The translations under genes and the position numbers were made by a program. A stretch of DNA of 7,899 bases from an uncultured Clostridia bacterium (GTDB lineage: Bacteria > Bacillota > Clostridia > Oscillospirales > Ruminococcaceae): contig CAMBHV010000050.1 of NCBI GenBank assembly GCA_945867255.1, positions 1 to 7,899 of the forward strand. The letters are read 5' to 3'. The notes beneath the pieces are model-generated. The model did no database searches. It was not told where the DNA came from and saw only the letters and a program-made list of their open reading frames with translations. The stretch's first letter is position 1. Each line of letters starts with the position of its first letter. This document shows, piece after piece, positions 1 to 6,020 of this stretch.

Positions 1-1
1 T

Positions 2-223
2 TGTTTCATTTTCCCCGATTTTTTCGTCAATATCCTCACAAAATTCGTAGGAGTTTGTGCAAAATGCGAAAACCACTATGAGAAAGGCGCCTTTCTCTGC
101 ATATTGCCACAATGGCGAACGGCTGACTCTCGTTTTGGCAGTGGACAAAGGCGGGCGCCGAGTATACGTACAAAAGCAAATGAAAAAGCGCGGTGCTTTG
201 TTTGAAGCACTGCGCTTTTTCAT
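2..223 (-). CDS. Possible partial hypothetical protein, open at left edge
   Basis: On the minus strand an ATG at 223 opens a frame of 74 codons with no stop before the window ends. The product is unrecognised. It starts MKKRSASNKAPRFFICF, has a hydrophobic stretch around codons 48-56 (AFLIVVFAF), and ends in an acidic segment including CEDIDEKIGENET. Against it being a normal gene: there is no Shine-Dalgarno before the ATG, and the first 14 codons coincide exactly with the intrinsic terminator hairpin of the upstream DUF362 gene. Basic and aromatic residues dominate the first half. It may be a conserved intergenic element that happens to be open, or the 5' part of a longer reading frame beyond the edge. 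An 18-bp perfect palindrome (80-97, core GGCGCC) lies inside it. Confidence 0.2.
   Translation of the reverse strand, partial: MKKRSASNKAPRFFICFCTYTRRPPLSTAKTRVSRSPLWQYAEKGAFLIVVFAFCTNSYEFCEDIDEKIGENET
181..222 (-). terminator. Intrinsic terminator of the DUF362 gene
   Basis: An 18-bp stem (181-198 with 205-222, one G-T pair) closes a 6-base loop. The A-run on one arm and T-run on the other are built into the stem, so it can work in both directions. Read on the minus strand it lies 47 bases after the DUF362 stop and is followed by TTTGCTTTTG, so it is best assigned to that gene. Confidence 0.85.
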
Positions 224-269
224 TTGCAGGGCCGCATATCAGCGCTTCTTTTGCGCCAAGCAGCTCTTT

Positions 270-1397
270 TTATTTCACCGTGATCAGCTCATATGTCTGA
301 GTACCAAGGCCGATCTTCTCTCCATGTTCCATGCAACTCTTCCAGTTTGTTTCCGGAGAAGTGTTGGTGAAATGGTCGTGATGATCGCACGCGCCAGGTG
401 CGCTCATGTTCTCATCCAGCAGGGTTCCCGGAATTACGGGCATGGCGTTGCAAGCATCTGCGCACGCCACGTCCAGCGCAATGGGGTCAAAACTCGCAAA
501 CATTCCTACATCCGGAATGATGGCGGCATCATTCTCTGCATGACAATCGCAGTAAGGAGAGACCTGATTCACAATATTGATATAAAATGCCGGGCGGCCA
601 TCCACCACGGCCTTGGCGTATTCTGCCATTTTGCAGTTCAACTCATCATTGGCAGAATCGTTCGGATTGTAAATGGCGTCAAAATTGCACACACCAATGC
701 ATCTTCCGCAGCCCACGCATTTGGCATGATCCATTCCGGCTTTTCCATTTTCATCAAACGAAATCGCACCGTGCGCACAGTTCTTGGCGCACTGGCCACA
801 TGAGCGGCACAGTTCTTTGTGCACCATGGGCTTGCCGGAACAGTGCATATCCATTTTACCCGCGCGCGAGCCGCATCCCATGCCCACATTTTTCACTGCG
901 CCGCCAAACCCCGTGCACTCATGGCCCTTAAAATGAGAAAGCGCAATAAATATATCCGCATCCATCACAGCCCGGCCAATCAGTGCATTTTTAATATACT
1001 GGCCGCCCTGCACAGGCACTGCAACTTCATCCGTACCCTTCAGCCCATCTGCAATAATAATCTGACATCCTGTGGAAAACGGCGAATAACCGTTCTCATA
1101 TGCTGCGTCCATATGATCCAGCGCATTCTTACGCCGCCCCACGTACAGGGTGTTGCAATCTGTCAAAAACGGCTTGCCACCCTGTGCTTTCACCATATCC
1201 GCAACCGTCTTGGCAAAATTGGGCCGCAGATAAGACAAATTGCCCGGTTCACCAAAATGAATCTTAATGGCAGCAAATTTGTCTTTGAAATCGATACTCT
1301 CAAACCCTGCGCGGCGCAGAAGCTTTTCCAGTTTCTGCTGAAGGTTGGTGCCTGGGCGGGCACGCATATCGGTAAAATATACTTTTGACGGTTTCAT
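270..1397 (-). CDS. DUF362 domain protein with two 4Fe-4S ferredoxin motifs
   Basis: A 375-residue protein of the DUF362 family (function not established) carrying a ferredoxin-type domain. The N-terminal and middle part (about residues 40-185) has the family's typical block SHFKGHECTGFGGAVKNVGM at 154-173. Two clusters of the CxxCxxCxxxC type follow: C197/C200/C203/C207 (CRSCGQCAKNC) and C227/C230/C233/C237 (CVGCGRCIGVC), each expected to bind a 4Fe-4S cluster. The C-terminal part has more Cys/His (YCDCH at 282-286, CDHHDH at 337-342). No signal peptide or membrane segment is seen, so it is probably a cytoplasmic redox or electron-transfer protein. The ATG at 1397 was chosen over an in-frame start at 1439 because AAGGAGG (1408-1414) lies 10 bases before it. 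It stands alone, with its own promoter and terminator, so the neighbours give no hint of its partner. Confidence 0.93.
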   Translation of the reverse strand: MKPSKVYFTDMRARPGTNLQQKLEKLLRRAGFESIDFKDKFAAIKIHFGEPGNLSYLRPNFAKTVADMVKAQGGKPFLTDCNTLYVGRRKNALDHMDAAYENGYSPFSTGCQIIIADGLKGTDEVAVPVQGGQYIKNALIGRAVMDADIFIALSHFKGHECTGFGGAVKNVGMGCGSRAGKMDMHCSGKPMVHKELCRSCGQCAKNCAHGAISFDENGKAGMDHAKCVGCGRCIGVCNFDAIYNPNDSANDELNCKMAEYAKAVVDGRPAFYINIVNQVSPYCDCHAENDAAIIPDVGMFASFDPIALDVACADACNAMPVIPGTLLDENMSAPGACDHHDHFTNTSPETNWKSCMEHGEKIGLGTQTYELITVK

Positions 1398-1492
1398 CCG
1401 AACACATCCTCCTTCTTTTTGGCCACCTGCCCTTCCCAATACAGGCAGCCATACAGCATAGATACAATAGCTGCGATATTCGTCGCTTATTT

Positions 1493-1521
1493 ATTATGTA
1501 CCATCCGTCTTTCTCCGTCAA
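1493..1521 (-). promoter_or_regulatory. Predicted promoter of the DUF362 gene
   Basis: On the minus strand, TTGACG (1516-1521), a 17-base spacer and CATAAT (1493-1498) form a near-consensus sigma-A promoter. The predicted start site is near 1486, giving a leader of about 90 bases. A 10-bp palindrome AAGCATGCTT (1520-1529) overlaps the upstream edge of the -35 box and could be an operator, but there is no further support for that. Confidence 0.6.
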
Positions 1522-1644
1522 GCATGCTTCCTGCATTTCGGGAGAAGACAATATCTGCCTCCATACATCGCCTGACCAATTTGGCACAACAATCTCTTCT
1601 GAGCCTCCCGCAAGCCTTTGCTATAAACATTTTTAGAAAATGTC

Positions 1645-1673
1645 TTGATTTTCCCGGCCAGTTTTGCTAAACT
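1645..1673 (+). promoter_or_regulatory. Predicted promoter of tRNA-Thr
   Basis: TTGATT (1645-1650), a 17-base spacer and TAAACT (1668-1673) form the promoter. A TG at 1665-1666 gives an extended -10. The start site would be near 1680, about 34 bases before the mature tRNA. A second -10-like TAATAT at 1673-1678 is less well spaced. Confidence 0.6.
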
Positions 1674-1713
1674 AATATAGCACTGTTCATAAACAGAACG
1701 GTTTCCGTATTGT

Positions 1714-1789
1714 GCTGGCATAGCTCAGCTGGTAGAGCAGCTGATTTGTAATCAGCAGGTCGGGGGTTCGAATCCGTCTGCCAGCTCCA
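1714..1789 (+). tRNA. tRNA-Thr, anticodon TGT
   Basis: A complete 76-base cloverleaf. The acceptor stem GCTGGCA (1714-1720) pairs with TGCCAGC (1779-1785), followed by discriminator T and an encoded CCA (1787-1789). The anticodon arm is GCTGA, loop TTTGTAA, TCAGC, placing anticodon TGT at 1747-1749, which reads the threonine codon ACA. The T arm carries GGTTCGAATCC. The gene is a single transcription unit with its own promoter and terminator. Confidence 0.97.
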
Positions 1790-1821
1790 AAAAAGCGTAC
1801 TGCAATTGCAGTACGCTTTTT
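1790..1821 (+). terminator. Intrinsic terminator after tRNA-Thr
   Basis: A perfect 32-base inverted repeat starts at the base after the tRNA CCA. It has a GC-rich core GCGTACTGC / GCAGTACGC around AATT, flanked by five A on the left and a T-run (TTTTTGTTTTG) on the right. Confidence 0.9.
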
Positions 1822-1829
1822 GTTTTGCT

Positions 1830-2200
1830 ACTTCAGCATAAATACACCACCTGCTCTACCGGAGCCATATAAAACGCTTGCGCTTCAAGTATCGGGCAAA
1901 TTAAAAAAATCCATCTGTTTTATGGTTACTAAAAAGCCAATCTTAGAAATACAGCCCTAATTTTCAGGCTGCCGGGCAAGTGATGTCAAAGGCAGATATT
2001 TCAGTGTTTATAGAGCGTATAAGGTATTTTTGGGGGGTACCGGCATGCATTTTATATTATGTGACACCAGTGTAACATCCGGCTGCCATGCCAAATTTCC
2101 GCCTGCCTTTTTGAAGCAGAACATTGACAAGCACACTGATATTGTACCGCGTTACTCCCATCCGCAGATACCGTTCATTTGTATTTCTTAGCCCGCTCAT
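1830..2200. other. Intergenic region without a convincing gene
   Basis: Between the tRNA-Thr terminator and the terminator at 2211-2251 I see no recognisable coding sequence. The only candidate is a 48-codon plus-strand frame at 2045-2191 (starts MHFILCDTSVTSGC, ends with TAG at 2189-2191). It has a G-run (TGGGGGG) about 9 bases before its ATG but no good promoter and no recognisable motif. I consider it more likely noncoding than coding. Confidence 0.5.
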
Positions 2201-2251
2201 AAAAACAACCGTAGAAAGCCGCTTTGCATATAAGGCAAAGCGGCTTTCTAC
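2201..2251 (-). terminator. Intrinsic terminator downstream of the kdgK operon
   Basis: A perfect 17-bp stem (2211-2227 with 2235-2251) with a 7-base loop. Read on the minus strand it is followed by GGTTGTTTTTATG, a usable U-tract. On the plus strand the flank is A-rich (ATATTAAAA), so it is directional. It lies about 180 bases beyond the kinase stop codon. The intervening 2252-2431 holds no recognisable gene and no closer terminator, so this is probably the operon end. Confidence 0.7.
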
Positions 2252-2431
2252 ATATTAAAAAATTCCGGGCCTTTATTGTGAAGACTTTCTCATAGACCGG
2301 GTATGGCAGCAAACCACCTTCAGCCTCGTACAAAGAGCAGACGACCGCCGTGATGTAGCATATCATAGAGCGCCCGCCATGTCATGGCTGATCTGCTAGA
2401 TTTTTTCGGATACTCGCAGATTTTCACACCT

Positions 2432-3463
2432 TTATCTTTGCACGCGGCCCGAACCGTCGCCTCCCGCCAGTTTTTCCACTTCGGCAACCGTCACCATGTT
2501 GTAATCTCCTTCTACGGCATGTTTCAGCGCCGAGGCAGCAACCGCAAATTCCACCGCCTGCTGATTGGTTTTTCCGCACAGCAATGCATGGATCAATCCT
2601 CCGCCAAAGCTGTCCCCACCGCCAATTCTGTCTACGATATGCAGATGATACACTCGGGAAAAGCAACACTCATCCTTTGCCGCGTCATAAAGCATGGCGC
2701 TCCAGTCATTGTCGGACGCCGACTTGCTTTCTCGCAGGGTGATTGCCACCTTCTCAAATCCGAACCGTTCCACCAGCTGCTTTGCCACTGACCGGTAGCC
2801 CTCTTTTTTCAACGCTCCGCCCGTGACATCCGAACCCTCTGCTTCGATGCCAAAGACATCCCTGGCGTCTTCTTCATTAGAAATGCACACATCCACATAT
2901 TGGCAAAGCCGTGTCATAGCCTGCCGGGCCTGCTCGCGCGACCACAGTTTGCCACGGTAATTTAAATCGCAGCTTATCTTCACTCCGTGCCTTTTTGCCG
3001 CTTTGCAAGCGTCTTCGCAGGCATCTACAAGATTTGCGCCCAGCGCCGGGGTGATACCGGTGAAATGGAACCATTCCGCCCCATCCAGGATGGCATCCCA
3101 GTCGAAATCGGAAGGGCTAGCCTCCTGCATAGCTGAATGCGCCCTGTCATATACACACACACTGGGACGTTGTGAAGCACCTTTTTCATTATAGTAGATT
3201 CCCACCCGGTTGCCGCCGCGCACGATGTATTCCGTATTTACACCATACCGGCGCAGGCTATTGATAGCGGCCTGCCCTACGGCGTGTTCGGGCAGCTTTG
3301 TCACATAAAATACCTTCTCCCCGTAATTGGCAAGCGATACGGCCACATTTGCCTCCCCGCCACCAAAAGTAAACTGTAAGTGATCCGCCTGCACAAGACG
3401 CTCGTAGTTGTAGGGTTGTAAACGAACCATCAATTCACCGAATGTAACCACTTTATGAGACAT
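2432..3463 (-). CDS. kdgK: 2-keto-3-deoxygluconate kinase (PfkB family)
   Basis: A 343-residue sugar kinase of the ribokinase/PfkB family, predicted to phosphorylate 2-keto-3-deoxygluconate with ATP to 2-keto-3-deoxy-6-phosphogluconate (KDPG) in the cytoplasm. Visible marks are the N-terminal sugar-binding glycine block FGGGEANVAVSLANYG (33-48), SCDLNYRGKLW (164-174), SNEEDA (195-200), and the PfkB signature DRIGGGDSFGGG (278-289), with D284 the expected catalytic base. The GGGD form in place of the common GAGD is typical of KDG kinases. Length is normal for the family. The ATG at 3463 follows AAAGGAAG (3472-3479) by 8 bases. It is the second gene of the operon, 35 bases after the aldolase stop. 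The enzyme's product is the aldolase's substrate, which supports the specific call over fructokinase or another PfkB sugar kinase. Confidence 0.92.
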   Translation of the reverse strand: MSHKVVTFGELMVRLQPYNYERLVQADHLQFTFGGGEANVAVSLANYGEKVFYVTKLPEHAVGQAAINSLRRYGVNTEYIVRGGNRVGIYYNEKGASQRPSVCVYDRAHSAMQEASPSDFDWDAILDGAEWFHFTGITPALGANLVDACEDACKAAKRHGVKISCDLNYRGKLWSREQARQAMTRLCQYVDVCISNEEDARDVFGIEAEGSDVTGGALKKEGYRSVAKQLVERFGFEKVAITLRESKSASDNDWSAMLYDAAKDECCFSRVYHLHIVDRIGGGDSFGGGLIHALLCGKTNQQAVEFAVAASALKHAVEGDYNMVTVAEVEKLAGGDGSGRVQR

Positions 3464-3498
3464 ATTATGCGCTTCCTTTCCATGCCTTCAGGCACTTT

Positions 3499-4446
3499 TT
3501 ATTTTTGAACAAGATGAATGGCAAAACCGGCGATCTCGTCTTTGAAGTATGCGGCTTTCGCGCTGATGGTCTCTTCGCGAAACGCAATGCCCCTGTTGCG
3601 GAAATACGGGATAGCACGCGCAAGCGTATTGGTGGAAATGGCAATGTGCCCATTTTTACCCAAGCCCGGACGCTTCATGATTTCGACATTTTTGCCATCC
3701 ACAAAGATACTGGAGTTCCCCTGCGTCATAGAGAAGCCGAACATCGCGCCCAATATCCGGGCGGTCTCTTCGGCCTGTTGCGGATTATCCGTGTTGATTC
3801 CTACGTGGCTCACTTCAAAACCCAACATAGCCGTCACAGCCTGTTCGGCCAAATGACGGATTTCTCCCCAATTTTCCGCTTTGATTAATTCTTTTTTCGC
3901 AATCCAAGTACCGCCACAGGCCACCACTTTGTCAAAAGACAAATAGTCAGCTAGGTTTTCTGCACGAATACCGCCCGTAGGCATCCATTGCAAGTTTGTA
4001 TACGGCCCGGCCAACGCCTTCAATTTGGCCACTCCGCCATTCTGTTCTGCCGGGAAAAATTTCACCACTTTAAGGCCCAGTTCCATGGCCTGCTCCATCT
4101 CGCCGGGTGTGGCAGTGCCGGGCATCATGCAAATGCCGCGCGCCAACACATGACGCACGACACTGGGATTGAACCCAGGGCTCACGATAAACTGCGCTCC
4201 TGCGGCAATTGCCCTGTCGGCTTGCTGCGTTGTCAAAACAGTGCCTGCCCCCACCAGCATATCCGGCACCTGTTCAACAATGCGACGAATCGCCTGCTCT
4301 GCCGCATCGGTGCGGAAGGTCACCTCTATAGCAGACAGTCCGCCCTCTACCAGCGCTTTTGCCAAAGGCACTGCTTGCTTGTCGTCATCCAAGGCAACCA
4401 CAGGCACAATACCGATTTGACGGATTTTCTCTACAATCCCGTCCAT
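3499..4446 (-). CDS. eda: KDPG/KHG aldolase fused to a VOC (glyoxalase-like) domain
   Basis: A 315-residue protein, about 100 longer than a plain KDPG aldolase. Residues 1-207 form the class I aldolase that cleaves KDPG to pyruvate and glyceraldehyde 3-phosphate and often also 4-hydroxy-2-oxoglutarate. From memory of E. coli Eda, the active site is preserved with a constant offset of 4: E41 and R45 (IEVTFRT), T69 (GAGT), P90 (SPGF), Schiff-base K129 and F131 (VVKFFPAE), T157 (MPTGG), and T180 where Eda has Ser. Residues about 208-315 look like a VOC domain with two half-repeats: SHVGIN (213-218), VEIMK (254-258), GHIAIS (266-271) and FAIHLVQ (308-314). Candidate metal ligands are H214, E255, H267 and H311; the last is usually Glu. 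The role of this domain is unknown. The ATG at 4446 follows AAAGGAG (4455-4461) by 8 bases. It is the first gene of the operon. Confidence 0.93.
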   Translation of the reverse strand: MDGIVEKIRQIGIVPVVALDDDKQAVPLAKALVEGGLSAIEVTFRTDAAEQAIRRIVEQVPDMLVGAGTVLTTQQADRAIAAGAQFIVSPGFNPSVVRHVLARGICMMPGTATPGEMEQAMELGLKVVKFFPAEQNGGVAKLKALAGPYTNLQWMPTGGIRAENLADYLSFDKVVACGGTWIAKKELIKAENWGEIRHLAEQAVTAMLGFEVSHVGINTDNPQQAEETARILGAMFGFSMTQGNSSIFVDGKNVEIMKRPGLGKNGHIAISTNTLARAIPYFRNRGIAFREETISAKAAYFKDEIAGFAIHLVQK

Positions 4447-4478
4447 CTTATTGACTCCTTTCCATTTTAGTTCCGCTC

Positions 4479-4497
4479 AATGGAACTACGTTCCATT
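4479..4497. promoter_or_regulatory. Candidate IclR-type operator (perfect inverted repeat)
   Basis: AATGGAAC TAC GTTCCATT is a perfect 8+3+8 inverted repeat. It resembles the TGGAA...TTCCA shape of IclR-family operators. It spans roughly +7 to +25 of the predicted operon transcript, an ideal place to block RNA polymerase. Extra half-site-like TTCC copies lie at 4471-4474 (AGTTCC, forming a second inverted repeat with GGAACT at 4482-4487) and at 4460-4463, so binding may be multimeric. Confidence 0.75.
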
Positions 4498-4509
4498 TTT
4501 ATTATCTAC

Positions 4510-4537
4510 ATTATAACAGATACACACCACCTGTCAA
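4510..4537 (-). promoter_or_regulatory. Promoter of the aldolase-kdgK operon
   Basis: On the minus strand, TTGACA (4532-4537), a 16-base spacer and TATAAT (4510-4515) form the promoter. Both hexamers are perfect consensus. The start site should be near 4503, leaving a leader of about 57 bases that contains the operator. Such a strong promoter fits a gene pair held off by a repressor and induced by substrate. Confidence 0.85.
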
Positions 4538-4593
4538 CAGCATTCATTGCCCGCCTTGGCGTATCGGTCAATCTTGTAATATGCCCCACCAAC

Positions 4594-4622
4594 TTGTATT
4601 CCTTTTTCAGGTAACGTATAAT
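4594..4622 (+). promoter_or_regulatory. Promoter of the IclR-family regulator
   Basis: TTGTAT (4594-4599), a 17-base spacer and TATAAT (4617-4622). The start site would be near 4629, giving a leader of about 94 bases. The leader holds a direct repeat CATAGAATT (4682-4690 and 4696-4704) just before the ribosome binding site. No copy of the GGAAC/GTTCC operator is seen here, so autoregulation is not indicated. Confidence 0.7.
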
Positions 4623-4722
4623 ATATAAATGTTTTTACTTCGAGCTGTGTTTTATGCCTGTTATGCACAAGCGGCACGTTACATAGAATTCGATTCATAG
4701 AATTTTAACAAGGAGGTTTCCC

Positions 4723-5490
4723 ATGACTTCATCCAGTGGCAGTGGGCAAAGTGCAGTCCGAATGTTTTCTATCCTAGAAGTGCTTAGCAATTATCCAAAG
4801 GGCGTATGCCTGCAAGAAATCAGTGCGCAATGTAAACTTGCTAAAAGCACCACCCATCGCATTTTAAACAACCTAATAGAACTTGGCTATGTTGCGCAGG
4901 ATACCTTCACTCTGCATTACCGATTGACGCTTAAAATGTTTGAACTGTCTAGTCGCGTAGTAAATGACATGGATATTTTATCCATTGCAAAGCCTCATCT
5001 GGACAGGCTCTCACATTTGAGCGGCGAGGCCGTCCATCTTGTTGTTCAGGATGGCTGCGATGTAGTATATATTTATAAAGCGGATAGTGGGGTTTCTTAT
5101 TCACATATGTCCAGCTATGTGGGCCTGCGCATTCCTATGTATTGTTCCGGTGTAGGCAAGGCCATTCTCTCTACTCAGAACGAGGCGGAAGTGCGACAAG
5201 TATGGAGCCAAAGCCGTATCCGCGCACGTACGGAATACACCGTAACGCAGTGGGATGCTTTTGCCGCACAGCTGCAAGAGACTCGCCGTAATGGCTATGC
5301 ATTAGACAATGAAGAGAATGAGTTGGGCATCCGTTGTATCGCTTTTGCTCTTCCCGGCATAAACGGCCATGCGGATACTGCTTTCAGCATTTCGGGAATT
5401 GCTGTGCGCCTGACAGGCTCTGCGCTGGAACGGGCAGTTGAACTCGGACTTGCTACACGACAAGATATCATGCGTAGCATGGGTAACTAG
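4723..5490 (+). CDS. IclR-family transcriptional regulator, probable KDG operon repressor
   Basis: A 255-residue protein of normal IclR-family length. Residues about 8-70 form the winged helix-turn-helix, with the recognition helix in AKSTTHRILNNLIELGYV (40-57). Residues about 85-250 are the IclR effector-binding domain, with the conserved blocks YIYKADSG (116-123), GLRIPMYCSGVGKAILS (134-150) and GYALDNEENELGIRCIAFAL (191-210). AAGGAGG (4710-4716) precedes the ATG by 6 bases. It is transcribed divergently from the aldolase-kdgK operon, whose start region carries an IclR-like palindrome. By analogy with KdgR it probably represses the operon and releases DNA when 2-keto-3-deoxygluconate or KDPG binds. 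The target and effector are inferred from position; the family is certain. Confidence 0.93.
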   Translation: MTSSSGSGQSAVRMFSILEVLSNYPKGVCLQEISAQCKLAKSTTHRILNNLIELGYVAQDTFTLHYRLTLKMFELSSRVVNDMDILSIAKPHLDRLSHLSGEAVHLVVQDGCDVVYIYKADSGVSYSHMSSYVGLRIPMYCSGVGKAILSTQNEAEVRQVWSQSRIRARTEYTVTQWDAFAAQLQETRRNGYALDNEENELGIRCIAFALPGINGHADTAFSISGIAVRLTGSALERAVELGLATRQDIMRSMGN

Positions 5491-5818
5491 TAATCTTTGC
5501 TTTGGTTTGCGCCATAGAAAGAACCCTTCATTCCATTGTACTTAGCAGATCGTATTGCCTGTGTCGTATTCATATTGCATACTGGTTGTGATTAACACAA
5601 ATTTTCGTTTTCCTTTGAAGCCTCAAATTTCGCATCTGCACTAAATAGGGTCGTTGCACACAGATTATCTGCTGAAACACCTCCCCCAACAAGTAAAGCC
5701 TCAAAAAAATCGAATTTCATATTTTCAGAAGACGAGCTTTCTCTGACAAATATTGCACATCTGGAGAGTTGCCACAGAGAGTACACTGATATCTAGAAAA
5801 GAAATATAAAGAACAAGC
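5491..5818. other. Intergenic region with one doubtful small frame
   Basis: No clear terminator hairpin is seen after the regulator. The minus strand has a 64-codon frame (5592-5786, GTG start). Its last 42 residues read like protein (MKFDFFEALLVGGGVSADN ... ending KENENLC), but neither the GTG nor the internal ATG at 5720 has a ribosome binding site, and I recognise no family. The nonamer AAGCCTCAA occurs at 5618-5626 and 5696-5704, and again in the tRNA-Tyr terminator at 5983-5991. I leave this stretch unassigned; a degenerate or dispersed intergenic element is as likely as a gene. Confidence 0.45.
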
Positions 5819-5847
5819 TTGACAAACCCTCATGCATTTGGTATATT
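5819..5847 (+). promoter_or_regulatory. Promoter of tRNA-Tyr
   Basis: TTGACA (5819-5824), a 17-base spacer and TATATT (5842-5847): a perfect -35 and a near-perfect -10. The start site is near 5854, at a palindrome AGAGCGCTCT (5851-5860), giving a leader of about 43 bases before the tRNA. Confidence 0.8.
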
Positions 5848-5896
5848 ATTAGAGCGCTCTTTGATTCAGAGAAGCGTGCTTCATCCAATTGAATAT

Positions 5897-5982
5897 GGGA
5901 GAATTCCCGAGTGGCCAAAGGGGGCAGACTGTAAATCTGTTGCGTCTTCGCTTCGATGGTTCGAATCCATCTTCTCCCACCA
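5897..5982 (+). tRNA. tRNA-Tyr, anticodon GTA
   Basis: An 86-base class II tRNA. The acceptor stem GGGAGAA (5897-5903) pairs with TTCTCCC (5972-5978), followed by A and an encoded CCA (5980-5982). The anticodon arm has loop CTGTAAA, giving anticodon GTA at 5931-5933. A long variable arm (about 5940-5955) is as expected for bacterial tRNA-Tyr. The T arm has GGTTCGAATCC. Confidence 0.97.
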
Positions 5983-6020
5983 AAGCCTCAAGAACAGAAG
6001 TTCTTGAGGCTTTTCTTTTT
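5982..6020 (+). terminator. Intrinsic terminator after tRNA-Tyr
   Basis: A 14-bp stem (5982-5995 with 6000-6013), loop AGAA, followed by TTTTCTTTTT counted from the 3' arm. It begins at the last base of the tRNA CCA. Confidence 0.9.

Noticed and set aside
57..803. 248-codon plus-strand frame
   Set aside because: It lies antisense to the DUF362 gene and runs through the terminator. It has no ribosome binding site, and its composition (many Cys, His, Arg, Ile) is that of a shadow frame.
819..1388. 189-codon plus-strand frame
   Set aside because: Antisense to the DUF362 coding sequence, whose two CxxCxxCxxxC motifs and ribosome binding site make the minus strand the real one.
1518..1721. 67-codon minus-strand frame upstream of DUF362
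   Set aside because: It overlaps the start of tRNA-Thr and its promoter and the DUF362 promoter, and has no ribosome binding site.
2175..2366. 63-codon minus-strand frame containing the 2211-2251 hairpin
   Set aside because: It is read through a perfect 17-bp stem with a U-tract, which is better explained as the kdgK operon terminator. There is no ribosome binding site.
3988..4470. 160-codon plus-strand frame
   Set aside because: Antisense to the KDPG aldolase domain with its conserved catalytic residues. It would end inside the operon's control region.
5897..5982. tRNA-Tyr as an integration site with flanking att repeats
   Set aside because: No second copy of the tRNA 3' sequence and no integrase gene were found in the window.
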